Below, one piece after another: positions 33,058 to 43,807 of a DNA stretch of 64,000 bases (its first letter is position 1; each line of letters starts with the position of its first letter). The position numbers and the translations under genes were made by a program. The DNA comes from Lunularia cruciata (lineage: Eukaryota; Streptophyta; Marchantiopsida; Lunulariales; Lunulariaceae). The stretch spans positions 31,439,465-31,503,464 of the forward strand of contig OX419762.1 in the NCBI GenBank assembly GCA_948567375.1, in the 5' to 3' direction. A model generated the notes under the pieces. That model saw only the letters and a list, made by a program, of their open reading frames with translations, did not search any database and had not been told where the DNA came from.

Positions 33058-34445
33058 TATAACACCCATTTGTGCATGTGTGTGGTATTATGATATTTAC
33101 CTTGGTATTACAAGTACTTAAGAGATATTATTTATATAAAGATAAAGGATGGTTCTATATTAGTCATGGTTAGCTAAAGTTAATCATAGCTAAGATTGAG
33201 GGGAGCTTACTTTAGAGGAAGTAGAAAAGATGAGCACCACTATTTTGGATTTTAGTGTGTTGACTTGGTATTATTCCTAGGTGTTTGGCTTTGAAGAAAG
33301 AGTTGAGAACTCTTGGGCCTGCAAACCTTTTTGTTTTGGATTCTTCTTTAGTCCAAGGATAGCCCATGTGAAGGAATTCTTGACTTAGTGGTTGGGTTTG
33401 TGAGCCGGCCTGTCTCTCACTCAGGATGAACCTCTGATGGCTATTATGGTAGTGCACCATGGACTAAGAAGGCAAGGAACCCTAACTCCATCATACTCGT
33501 CCAAGGCTAACACTCCAAGACTCAAGACATTGCTCACTAGAGAACTTAATGAGAGAGAGATAGTTGCAAATGAAAGGATGATGAGTACCTCCTCACCCCT
33601 TGTTTATATACTTGTGAAATAGTTACATACCAAAGTTACTAATTACCGGAGTAACTCAAGTTACTAGACTAAAAGTCAAGTCAAGTCAAAAAGTAGAAAG
33701 GAATATCCATTCACATGGGCATATTCCCCTAAGCATGTGGTCTTATCTTGACCCAACCACTAAGTCAAGGATTCCTTCACATGGGTTTTCCTTGGACTAA
33801 AGAAGAATCCAAAACAAAAAGGCTTGCGGGCCCAAGAGTTCTCAACTCTTTCCTCAAAGCCAAACACCTAGGAATAATACCAAGTCAACACACTAAAATC
33901 CAAAATAGTGGTGCTCATCTTTTCTACTTCCTCTAAAGTAGGGTCCCATCTATCTTAGCTATGACTAACTTTAGCTAACCATGACTAATATAGAACCATC
34001 CTTTATCTCTATATAAATAATATCTCTTAAGTACTTGTAATACCAAGGTAAATATCACAATACCACACACATGCACAAATGGGTGTTACAGGTCAAGATA
34101 AGACCACATGCTTAGGGGAATATACCCATATGAATAGATATTCCTTTCTACTTTTTGACTTGACTTGACTTTTAGTCTAGTAACTTGAGTTACTACGGTA
34201 ATTAATAACTTTGGTACGTAACTATTTCACAAGTATATAAACAAGGGGTGAGGAGGTACTCATCATCCTTTCATTTGCAACTATCTCTCTCTCATTGAGT
34301 TCTCTAGTGAGCAATGTCTTGAGTCTTGGAGTGTTAGCCTTGGAGGAGTATGATGGAGTTGGGGTTCCTTGCCTTCTTAGTCCATGGTGCGCTACCATAA
34401 TAGCCATCAGAGGTTCATCTTGAGTGAGAGACAGGCCGGCTCACA
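33058..34445 (+). mobile_element. S3: solo LTR of family S, containing S4
   Basis: TATAACACCC at 33058 and GGCTCACA ending at 34445, flanked by GCAC and ACAC (a 4-bp TSD with one difference). S4 is inserted in opposite orientation. Confidence 0.82.
33399..34090 (-). mobile_element. S4: solo LTR of family S inside S3
   Basis: Minus strand TGTAACACCC to GGCTCACA, 692 bp. Both flanks continue the S3 sequence. The duplication is about GGT[T/C], imperfect. The result is a long inverted-repeat arrangement. Confidence 0.82.
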
Positions 34446-35839
34446 ACACAACCAGTCTTTGAGTCTTCCTTTGAGCAGAAGGCGACTTTGCTTCTTTGGG
34501 TTTATTGCGCTTCTTTGGACTTGTGACTTCTTCCATCTTCCATTGTCATGTCTTTAAGAAGTGCTTGTCATTGGCTTGCGGGTGTATTATATATTGTCAC
34601 TCTTCTTCATCCGCTTCCCGTCTTAAGTCAAGATGGAAATGGGACACCATGCAATGCCACTCCTCTACTGTTAGCAAGTTCAACCCAAAGTAGAAGTGTG
34701 TTGCAAATGGTGTGAAATAATGGGGAGGAGAACGTATTTGCCAATTGATCACCATCTGCCTCGTTCGGTGGTGAAAACACTTTGCCCAATTCACCTTTAC
34801 CCCTGCAAACATCTGGTGGAAGAAGACCGCTTGCTGCATGTTCACATACGTTGTTTGTTCTGGCTTGAACATAGCCATCATCACCCTCATAATACTTCTC
34901 CTAATCGGATCCCAATAGGACTCCACCTTGTAGCCATTCGTGGTTCTCGGAGCAAAGAAAGAGTTTCAAATTTCTACCGTCTCTTCTACAACACACTTCT
35001 GATAGAAGGTGATCCCCATCAGCTCTCCTGCTTTCTTCCCCAATACTTACCTCCAATCTGCCTCAATCCATCAAGCTGGGTTTCCTCTCTTCCCTTCAAC
35101 TTCGGGACCCTCCTCACAATTACTAGCAGCTATCTTTGCCATCACTCTTGGGAAACTGAAATTCCAGTTCCATGCTAAAAACGTAATACAAAGTCTATTC
35201 AAGACTTTGATTTTGGCTACCACATCTAACCTACAAATTGCAAAACTTCACACCACCAGAGCATTTGTGACCTTCTTTGCCATGATCTGCTCTTGCGTTC
35301 TTTGACACTGAAAGACAATGCCCTCTCTTAGACGAGACACTCTAACCCCTTTTGGATTTCAGAAAATTTCACTCTCAATCGGCTTTTGGCCTTGCATTAC
35401 TGCAGGATGACTACTCAAAGGAATTGGAAATTTACTTGGCATATTCAACTTGTCCTTGCGCAATCAAAATCTTATATTACCCCAAATTGCAGTCATTCTT
35501 CAGTCAATTTCAAATTTGAACTCCCCTCTTTTGTGTGTTGATGTTTGGTCTCTGTCAAGACATGCTTCTTCTGCCTCCGCCGTGTCTTGAAGCATACTTT
35601 CTTGCCACGTACCAAGGTTGTTAGACGGTCTTTGTATCACCTGCGCCTTCCGACCCTTTGGACTTTTTTCTGTTGTACCCTTCTTCTGAGTACCTCCATC
35701 ATCGGATCCGATCTCGCCTTCTTCGGATTTCCTACAAAGTCCCTTCCGTCCATTCTTCTTTTGCAATTCAGCTTTTCGTGCTTACTTCTTCCCTCAAATG
35801 CTACTAAACAGAGAAAAAAAATGTGGGCACCACAAAAAG

Positions 35840-35945
35840 GTAAGTTGGAAAAATAGACTGATGAACCTAGAGATGTAGTATTTGTAACATCTCCCAAAAC
35901 ATACCAAAATGAGGATCTTGAAGACCCAAACCTTGGCCAGCATGT
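35840..35945 (-). pseudogene. M3 methyltransferase, middle fragment
   Basis: The minus strand matches M2 at about 17632-17735, between motif IV and motif VI. The motif VI side continues beyond E2 at 30560-30650. Fossil fragment. Confidence 0.75.
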
Positions 35946-38165
35946 TGTTGTACTTTTCTTTTCTCTCTCTACGAACACACAGGGTGCCTAGTTGTGGAGA
36001 CTACAGATCAGAGGGTTGAGGTAAGCATGTAATGACTTGACATAACATGCGTGTGACCCTATCGCCAAAACCCTCCTTTCTCATAACTAATATTCTTGCT
36101 ATCGTGAAGGGTAGTACCGAGCAACCAAACCTATCATCACAACACTCACTCTTGGTCTGTTTTTCATCACTTCCAACATAACCAAAGAGAAATAAACAAC
36201 ACTCCTAGAAGGAAATCATCTAAGCGCAATGGCCGCACACCAATCCAAGCCAATTGGGCTTACAAACAAGCATACAAGCATAGAGAGGATCCAATCACAA
36301 GAATAAGTCAACAACTCTCTATAATTTTTGTCAAAAAAGAGCATCAGAGCCTTCTTGCTCTTTTATCAAGCTCATGTCAACCTGTACTCCAAGCCTCCTT
36401 CCATCCGTACTTCAAAGCTCAACAAATTTCTACTCCATGTGGGGATTTTCTAAATCTTTTTGATGGGGAAAACTTTGTGCATCTCATATGAAAATAACTT
36501 TTTCTATATATCTTTTATTCAAGTGTTCTAGGGTTCAATGAAAAGCCTGTAAGATAAGCTTTCCAATGATATAAAATTCACTTCAATTAGATTATTGCAA
36601 CTTGCCTGACAAGCTCTCAAAGTTGGCCAAGGTTTTGCAACTTTCACCCAAATTTTGAAATTCCCTTTTTAGGGTTTGCTCCTGGTTCTTGGCAAATTTT
36701 CCCCAGATTTCTGATTCAGCAATACTCTTGATCCTCACAAACACTTTGGCAACCTGAAACCCTTAATCATAATCATAAGATAGGAGAATTGATATCCAAT
36801 CAAGATGAAAGATAAAATTGCTCCACCGAGCTTATGACAGTATCTTCAGCAGAATGTTTTGCATTAGATGTCACTCTTCACAGATCTAGAACCAACCAAA
36901 TTTTCTATAATAGTTTTTTGTGTTCTTGTCTAAACTCCTACAAATTTTGGTAGCCTAATCCAACCCCAATCCCTAGATGTGGATCAATTGCTGGGCTGGG
37001 CTAACTTGTGAGCTCTACAGACCCAAGTATACTTGATCCAAGACTCTGATTTCTCTATTTGAAGACCTCACATAAAACCTTTGCACAAAGGTGCAAACTC
37101 TATCCACCAAAAACTCTGAAAATTTTTATAAGTAAATTCAAACCACAACTTGGGAAGTGACCAAAACTCCAAACCTAATCATTAGCCCTTCTCCAACACC
37201 TTACATCCCATAAGCTTCAACTTCAATCAATTGGATCTGATTTGAGATTGACCTAAAACTATAATTTTTCATGATCAGTACTGTAAGCATTTTTCTACTC
37301 TCTAATTCCACTAAGAGATAGTGAAAAAGTCTCAAGAAGCTCCATCAATTGACTACTTTGTGCTCCTAAGTATGAACTTAACCCCCTTGACTCAATTCAT
37401 CATATCCCTCTCATACTTAGCTCAAATCGTGCGATTTCTATCTATGATTGTAGCCTGTCATCTCCTCTTTCCAACTATCTCCTTGTTTCCCCAAATGACC
37501 TCCCCAAACTCCCTTGATGTTTGAAAAACTCCAGAATTCTCTCTTGGGACCCAAGCTCTTGCACATTTCTCCTTTAGTCTTTTTACTTTTTGACAAATGG
37601 ACCCCACAACTCCACCTTGAAGCTTATGAGCAAAAATTTAGGCATTCCCCAACTATAGAAGGATATATTGTCAAGTCCCAGACATTTTTATAAGTAAGCA
37701 CCAGAAGGACAATAGGATCCAGGTTTCCCATCACCGACTCCACAAACACCACCCCAAAACATACTACCAACCAATCCCATAAGTTGTCACGGTGTAAAAT
37801 CTGAAGCCTTATGAGAAAAGGATTTGGGAGTGGCAGATCAAGAGCATGGGACATCTCATGCTTGAATGCTTCCTCCGATGCTCTAACACTTGCTCTCTAA
37901 TACAACTCTCACTTCCAACGTCCTTCTCCCCTCGAGACTCTCCAAACTAAAACACACTCGTCTCTCCACTCGCCCTCATCTTTATTCATCAGAGTCCTCA
38001 AACATGATAAGATTGTAACCCACATGGCCAATCACATACATGTATATAGATGACTCACATTGCAACATCTCATCCGTCGGATCTAGCATACAACCTACCT
38101 CACTAACGTGGAGATAAACTATGATAAGTCATTGTTTTATGGCCTATGCAAACCACAACATGACA
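35946..38165 (-). mobile_element. Insert I: 2.2-kb M-like non-autonomous element
   Basis: Minus strand TGTCATGTTGTGG to AGTACAACA with TSD ATGT (35942-35945, 38166-38169). Removing it restores M-family methyltransferase sequence. The first 250 bases have a TCTATATACA box and an AATAAA motif. The last part shares GTGATTGGATCCTCTC and following sequence with the M leader (13370-13570). No coding domain recognised. It may be a short relative of M or its LTR plus leader. Confidence 0.7.
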
Positions 38166-38169
38166 ATGT

Positions 38170-38510
38170 GTATGTACCTAACATGACCATCCAAAAATCA
38201 CCAAGTGAATAGGCCCATATCTCTCTAGATCATGAACCCCCAATAAGCAAATGTCTGCTGGTAGGGTATTCTAGTAACCTTTGATTGCTAACATTGGTAA
38301 TAACTCCGGATACCAATAGGCCAAGTGTGCCACATGATATAGAGAGACTCACCTAGCAGTCTCATCTCTCTCTACATACAAGTACCTCTATACTTGTATA
38401 CCCGCCTGTAGGACCGCAGCTAGTCCGGTGCTAATCCCACCAAACAACTCCAATAGACATACTTCCTCTATTGGATACTGCAAAGCAAGGAGTGTGGTAT
38501 CCAAAGGTAT
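38170..38510 (-). pseudogene. M3 methyltransferase, N-terminal part
   Basis: Minus strand matches M2 17310-17605. It covers motif I (LLELFGGISTGLAA, near 38410-38455), the motif II region YLYVERDETA and the approach to motif IV (HLVIFGW near 38180-38200). The domain is thus shared by two independent insertions, so it is a family feature and not an accident of one copy. Fossil. Confidence 0.82.
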
Positions 38511-38989
38511 CAAGGTAATTGACTTTGGAGGTTCATCCTCACACTCATCTCTTGGTGGTACAAAGGCTCCACTCCAAGCCTATTGCACCAACCAATCTGC
38601 ATGTTGTTGCAATGCCTCTTCCAAACTCCACAATGGAACATCCAAGGTGGATGGAAAATCCCACTTGTACTCCAAATCCAAGTGATCTCCTCTGGTACTA
38701 GAGTATCTTCTACATGGGCATTCCCCTCAAATAAATTACCAAGCCAACTAACTTACCACTAAAAGCTAAAATTGATGTTGCTATGGTCTCGGACTGTAGT
38801 GAGCCAAGACTGCTACTACTGAAGCGTACTAGTAAGCAACAAACCCATCCCTCACCAAATTGCCAACCTGGTCTATAGGAGATTGTCTCCTCCTATTAGT
38901 CAATACTGAAACCCATGGGGTATAACACTGCTCTCCCAACTAGCACATCATATGACTCAGCTATTGTTGCAATAGTTTGAGCTCCACCA

Positions 38990-39544
38990 TCAAGCTATCA
39001 ATTGGATGACCAGGCTGAACTTGGACAACAAGCCCTCATGTGTGATGTACTGTGTCAAACCACCACCTAGAGATATCTCGATCTGAAATATACACATCTC
39101 TACATTGGTCTTTTGTATCTCCAGACCAACTACTACAGCCTTCCCCAACATAAGAGATTGCGCAATAGAGTCTAACAAGACTCTCTATGTTGTATAGACC
39201 TTCCCTAAAGGTCCCACCAAGTGGAAAATCCCCCTTTGGTTATCCAATAGGACAACACCAAGTGTGAACTATGCTCTCTCAAAGGTTGGTCTAGCTGGCA
39301 ACTCGTCCAGTCTAGCCGTTGCTACCTGCCATAAACCACTGGTTGTAGAATAGATCCCATGCTCCGCAACCAAGTCAGCTCCACTATCAACCACCTCTAC
39401 TCTTGTAGTAGGAACCGCATCATCCTTACTCTCACAAAGCGTGGCAGCCAACCGGAACACTGGGGTTGGGTCAACTTCTAATGGAAACATGTCACTGGCT
39501 AAAACTAAAGGGCATTGCATAATCAGCTGAGCCGCCCCCAACAT
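38990..39544 (-). pseudogene. M3 protease region
   Basis: Minus strand MLGAAQLIMQCPLVLASDMF near 39490-39540 and the retropepsin-like block LLDSIAQSLMLGKAVVVGLE near 39115-39177, parallel to M2 16230-16660. Fossil. Confidence 0.65.
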
Positions 39545-39617
39545 TGTGCTCCACTCAATTTGTGTAGTAGTAGGTGGCTAACTAGTAGGTAGTCCATCTT
39601 GCACCCCATCACCACCT

Positions 39618-41473
39618 ATGGCACCTGCACTGGGACATTTAGGAGCCATGAATGTCATCTACAATGCCTCAGATAGCATGAAAGACTGGGGAAGTTTGAC
39701 CTATCTCCCAACTTCTCCTCTCTGTAGGTCCAACTCCACTAATGTTCCTCTAGGATCTAGAGCATGTATTGCACTCCTAGTCACTACCGTAGATGCATCC
39801 ACCTGTGCTTCTCTGCACATGAAGTACAAAGCATCTCTAACACCAGCATATGAGGTGGAAGCCTCAACATGCAAATTTGTTCTCCTTTGAGCAATGGCCA
39901 TACTAGCCAATCTCTGTTCCAACTGCTCAATCCAAGTAGCCATAGTTGTATCAAAAGTAAGGGCAGGTATTGCACCCCTACTAGGTGTAGATCCTCTACC
40001 ACCACCTCTACCACCTTGTCTTCCATGAACTAGAGCTCCTCTATTGCTTGCCATAGTAGCAATACCACATTGTAATTTCGGGTGTAGGTCAAAGCACCGG
40101 TCACTAGTGTGACCAAATCTATAGCAATGCTCACACTGCCTCTTTGCTAGCTGTGATGCACAAGAGGTATCAAGTCCGTTGCCCTAAGTACACCCTCTCT
40201 AATGGTGAGGTCCACCATAAGTCCAACAAGCAACACCACTACTCACTGGCTACTGCTAACCCAAAAATGAAGGTGAGGGTCTATCTCCACTAGGCCCTCC
40301 ACTCGCTCCATAGGATTTGGGCTGTCCACCTTGTCCTCAAAGACCAACTAGACGTGGTGCACTTTGCTACACTCTAGAAGAAGTAACAGCTGAGGATGAA
40401 GTCTCCCTACCAAATCCAGATGTCACCACCCTCTCCTCCACCATGTTGAGCTCAATATACTCAGCCAAACCAAAGACCACTACTAAAGTTGGCAAAATAG
40501 CCTATAACAATGTAGCATCACAAACCTTTCTGTTGCAACTCCCTGTCCAATATCCCAAACCAAATTTGGACTGCTTGGGCCTCAGTAACTTCTTGAGTGA
40601 AATTGATCAGCCACCTCATGCGAGTGTATGCCTCATGCAAGTGTATGCCTTGCATAGGCTCTCTCCAACCTTCTATTGGAACTCCTGCAAGCTCCTCAGT
40701 TTGTTAGTCTGTACTCCTTGGTAGTTATGCCTCACACACTGGAAGAACTCCACCATGGAGTTAAACCCCAATACCACACCACCTCCTGCAGCGGTGCCTC
40801 TATTTGTGGTTGCACTATCTCCAACTAGTGCACCTCCACTAGCTCAACCAACACTACTCAAGCTAGAACTCGTGGGTATAGCCAATCTACTCTTGGCAAC
40901 CAAGCTTGAAGTGATAGAGATATAGTTTAGAGACCAATATTATCTTGATAACTCAATCTCCTCCAAATGAGCTCTCTTGAACTCATGGTAGTTGTCCATC
41001 AATATGCCCTCCAAGTGCTGAAACAACCCCTTCTATACCATGCAAGGTGTAAATAAAGTTGGGTTCCTCATTTGCTACAAATCACACCAACTATTGAACT
41101 CTTGGATGAAGTCATCCAACTCAATGGTACCCATTGTACCTGAGTGACGCCTAAGGCTTTTGGAGGTTCCATAAATCTCATCCATGTCCCACAACAATAG
41201 TGTGGACACGCCAAATGCACTCTCAATTGAATCAACTCCTATGTCAAACTCCAACTCAAAGTCAATCTCCTCCCCCATTAGGACCAAAGATACAAGCTGA
41301 TACCAAGTGCCACTCCAAGTAAATCCACTATGTATTGCAGGGCTAACTCCTCTGGAATCCCCAAAGAACTCCATTGTGACAAAGTAACTGCAATTGCGAC
41401 CGCAAATCGGAATCACCAAATATAACCACAAACAGCAACCGCATGTACTCCACCAAGTGGCCACACCAACCAA
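39618..41473 (-). pseudogene. M3 gag-like region with zinc knuckles
   Basis: Minus strand: TMEFFGDSRGVSPAI-type start near 41350, FNPMVEFF near 40745, zinc-knuckle region near 40080-40220, the GGRGGGRGSTPSRG tract near 39980-40020 and LEQRLASMAIAQRR near 39890. Same order as M2 13669-16060, but without an S insertion. Fossil. Confidence 0.75.
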
Positions 41474-42331
41474 GTGCCAAAAAGTGCCAAAACTAATGGA
41501 ACACTACCCACTAATGTAACTCCAACTAAGGCAACTACACTAGGGGGAAGGGCGACCTATAACCTGCCATCACAACATGCATTCTCACGGTCTATAGGTC
41601 ATCACTTCCTACCTCACCGGAGAGAAACAAAGATAGTCTGACTGGTCATCACTCCAACCTCACTACCGAGAGCACACCAAAGCACCAATGCTCAAAATTC
41701 AAGGCACCTCACGCAAACACGGTGCACAAATAGGAAGCAAAGAATGGAGGGAGTCCAATCACAAGAATGCTAAAAAAAAGCCCTCCATCTCATAAATCAA
41801 CACGGGACTAACTCTGCCACCATTTGGCATTTGATATAATTGGAGTACTTATCTACTTCTTGAGCTACAAGGATCACCTAGGATTGGATCAAAAGTCTTG
41901 CCAAAATCTGACATAAATCCATCACAAATCTGACATAAAATCTGATATAAATTTGATGTAAAATCTGATGTAATCTGACATAAATCCCTAAGAATGGCTG
42001 ACTGCAAAATCCTCCGCTCACTTTTCACTCAATCCAAATTGGAAAAATGGGTTTCATCCAATCTCTAATTCACAAGGATCTGCTCCTGACTCCACCTTCA
42101 ATTTTAGTTTCTAAGCTCAACTCGCAACAAATTGGTCCCAAGCTCAAAATCATAACTATTGCTTGAAAATTACTTCTCCCTGGCTCCAAGTTTTGCCATT
42201 GCTTCTGCACACACACTCTCTCAAAGAAATTTAAACTATTCAATTAAGACACAATGATCCACTAAGCTTGGAGATTCCACCAACACTCGTAGTTTCTGCA
42301 CCCAATTTCCCCTTGACTCACTTCTTTGATG
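41474..42331 (-). other. M3 untranslated leader
   Basis: Aligns with the M2 leader (11613-12270 and 13247-13640) without the S1 and SINE-like blocks, which shows those are later insertions in M2. Includes degenerate repeats of the TCTGACATAAA type near 41910-41990. No coding signal. Confidence 0.55.
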
Positions 42332-42786
42332 TAATCAGATTGTTTACAACTCAAATCAACTGAACTTAGATCAATACTTGATCTGATCCTCAACAACTTG
42401 CCATCAATAGGGCACTGATAATAGTCAACCCACACCTACTCTAGCTAAAAGAATCCAGGTGATGCTTGTCGGCTTTCTGTCCCCTCTAGCCAGGAACTCA
42501 AAGGCTCAACATCAAAGAACTAAGCTCTCTGGAGTTGCATTTCCAGGGTATACTCCTGATTTTGACCTAGGTCTCATCCCAACAATCCCACTGATGGCAC
42601 ACTTGACGGTGTGGATGGTGCAGACGGTGCAAGTAATGGTGGGCCTCGCCATGAAGTCAATACCCTAAACACAAAATCTTACCATTGGAAAGTAGTTTAT
42701 GAGTAACTGCCAAAATGCCTCTAACTACTATCACTAGAACTCTGGTGTCCAAGCAGTCTAAATGCAACACTACAAATGGCGTGACA
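42332..42786 (-). repeat. M3 split direct repeat A1
   Basis: 455 bp; minus strand TGTCACGCC to CTGATTA, then CATCAAAGAAG, the same junction type as A1 of M2. Confidence 0.88.
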
Positions 42787-42790
42787 CCTT

Positions 42791-43103
42791 GTACTTTGCA
42801 TCTACATCTTGGTACTCCTTGATAACAAACTTCCCCTTTGGCTACAAGATGAAGTACCCTATTGGATGGAAGTGGTTGAGAAACATATTTCACCCTATGT
42901 AGAACCGTATGGAAAAGAGTGCTAGGTAAGTTGCTCTCCCATTTTCTTCAAACTCCCTACTCGTGCTCCTTGCTTGTAAGTAAAACATGTTTGCACAACT
43001 TGTTGGCTCTCCTTGGTGTAAGTACTTGAGGAAAATTGTTGGACTATTTTTGAGATAGGTTATACTTTTTGGTCAAAATAGTTTAATTATTGCTATGACA
43101 ACA
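42791..43103 (-). repeat. Piece of element G upstream of its LTR
   Basis: Joins 29136 across M3 (TSD CCTT), so it lies just 5' of the inferred G polypurine tract and LTR on the minus strand. It has a short coding-like stretch (YVSQPLPSNRVLHLVAKG), no domain recognised. F is inserted at its other side. Confidence 0.4.
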
Positions 43104-43807
43104 TGTGGTACCCACATTTTTTGGTTTTGGTTAGTTTTGTACAATTGATAGGGAACTGAATCCATTTCAAGCAAAGAAGAGGGAGAAATTGAGTTCTTGG
43201 CAAACCCAAAGAAATATTACTTTGGGTCAAAACCTATCAGTCTTCGGGTCAGAATGAGCAAAACCAAAGCTGAGGTAAGAAGACTTTGCCTTGAGGTCAT
43301 CAACCCAATGCAAAGAAAGTGTAACAAGTTTTCTTTGGACTGCAAATCAAGAACAGTTATGAAACGGCAAGACCAGCGTGTGCATTGACAGTGAAAGATG
43401 AGCTCATGCAAAAGGTGTGATTTATCAATCAAAGTCTAGCTAAAGAATGATGGAGAATTGCATCATTATAAAAGCAAGGCTTTACTAGGGCAATGTAAGA
43501 AATACTGAAGAAATATCTTGTGCCCTTGAGAAGTTGTGTAGAGGAATTTCATGAGAAGCAGTTAGTTGTGAGAGAAATCCTTGGGTTGCCTATAGGAGTG
43601 AGAGTATTGCAGCAAAGGGATGGTGAATTAACTCGAGAGTGTTTGAAGCCACAAGGGAAGGAGATGAGATGATTTAGGAAGTGCTCTTCATTGGAAGTGC
43701 AAAATCCAATAGTGAAGAGATTATATATGGTGGTACGGATCAAAGTATTGATGAGACTTTGGATCACGTTCTTGGCATAGAATTAGAACATTAATTTTCT
43801 AGAATTC

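Larger units (their letters stand above)
31453..35766 (-). pseudogene. U3-borne ORF region of E2 (interrupted by S3)
   Basis: Minus-strand segments match E1 in the same order: the Lys/Glu-rich N-terminal part (35500-35766); the SYWDPIRRSIMR...NWAKCFHHRT region (34597-34926); the acidic tract ESKSEEETKSQEEESEED (near 33000-33045); and coiled coil (31453-32552) with ELELLVQETRKRKAKDVD. S3 lies between the second and third. Function unknown. Fossil. Confidence 0.65.
30656..35834 (-). mobile_element. E2: giant solo LTR inside M3
   Basis: Minus strand TGTGGTGCCCACA to GAGTTGTTACA with a perfect TSD AAAAG (30651-30655, 35835-35839). Without the nested S3/S4 it is about 3.8 kb, the same size as E1. 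It interrupts the methyltransferase region of M3. Confidence 0.88.
29141..42786 (-). mobile_element. M3: second family M element with the same terminal layout, heavily nested
   Basis: Perfect 4-bp TSD CCTT (29137-29140, 42787-42790). Read on the minus strand it runs A1, leader, gag-like, zinc knuckles, protease, methyltransferase, PHD finger, PPT, B1, A2, B2. I find no RT or integrase in it, so it is a defective derivative mobilised, if ever, by a relative. It holds insert I (35946-38165) and giant LTR E2 (30656-35834). It is broken many times. Confidence 0.88.

Noticed and set aside
37624-37854. Possible small gene inside insert I
   Set aside because: Single short open stretch with no motif in a non-coding, LTR-like context.
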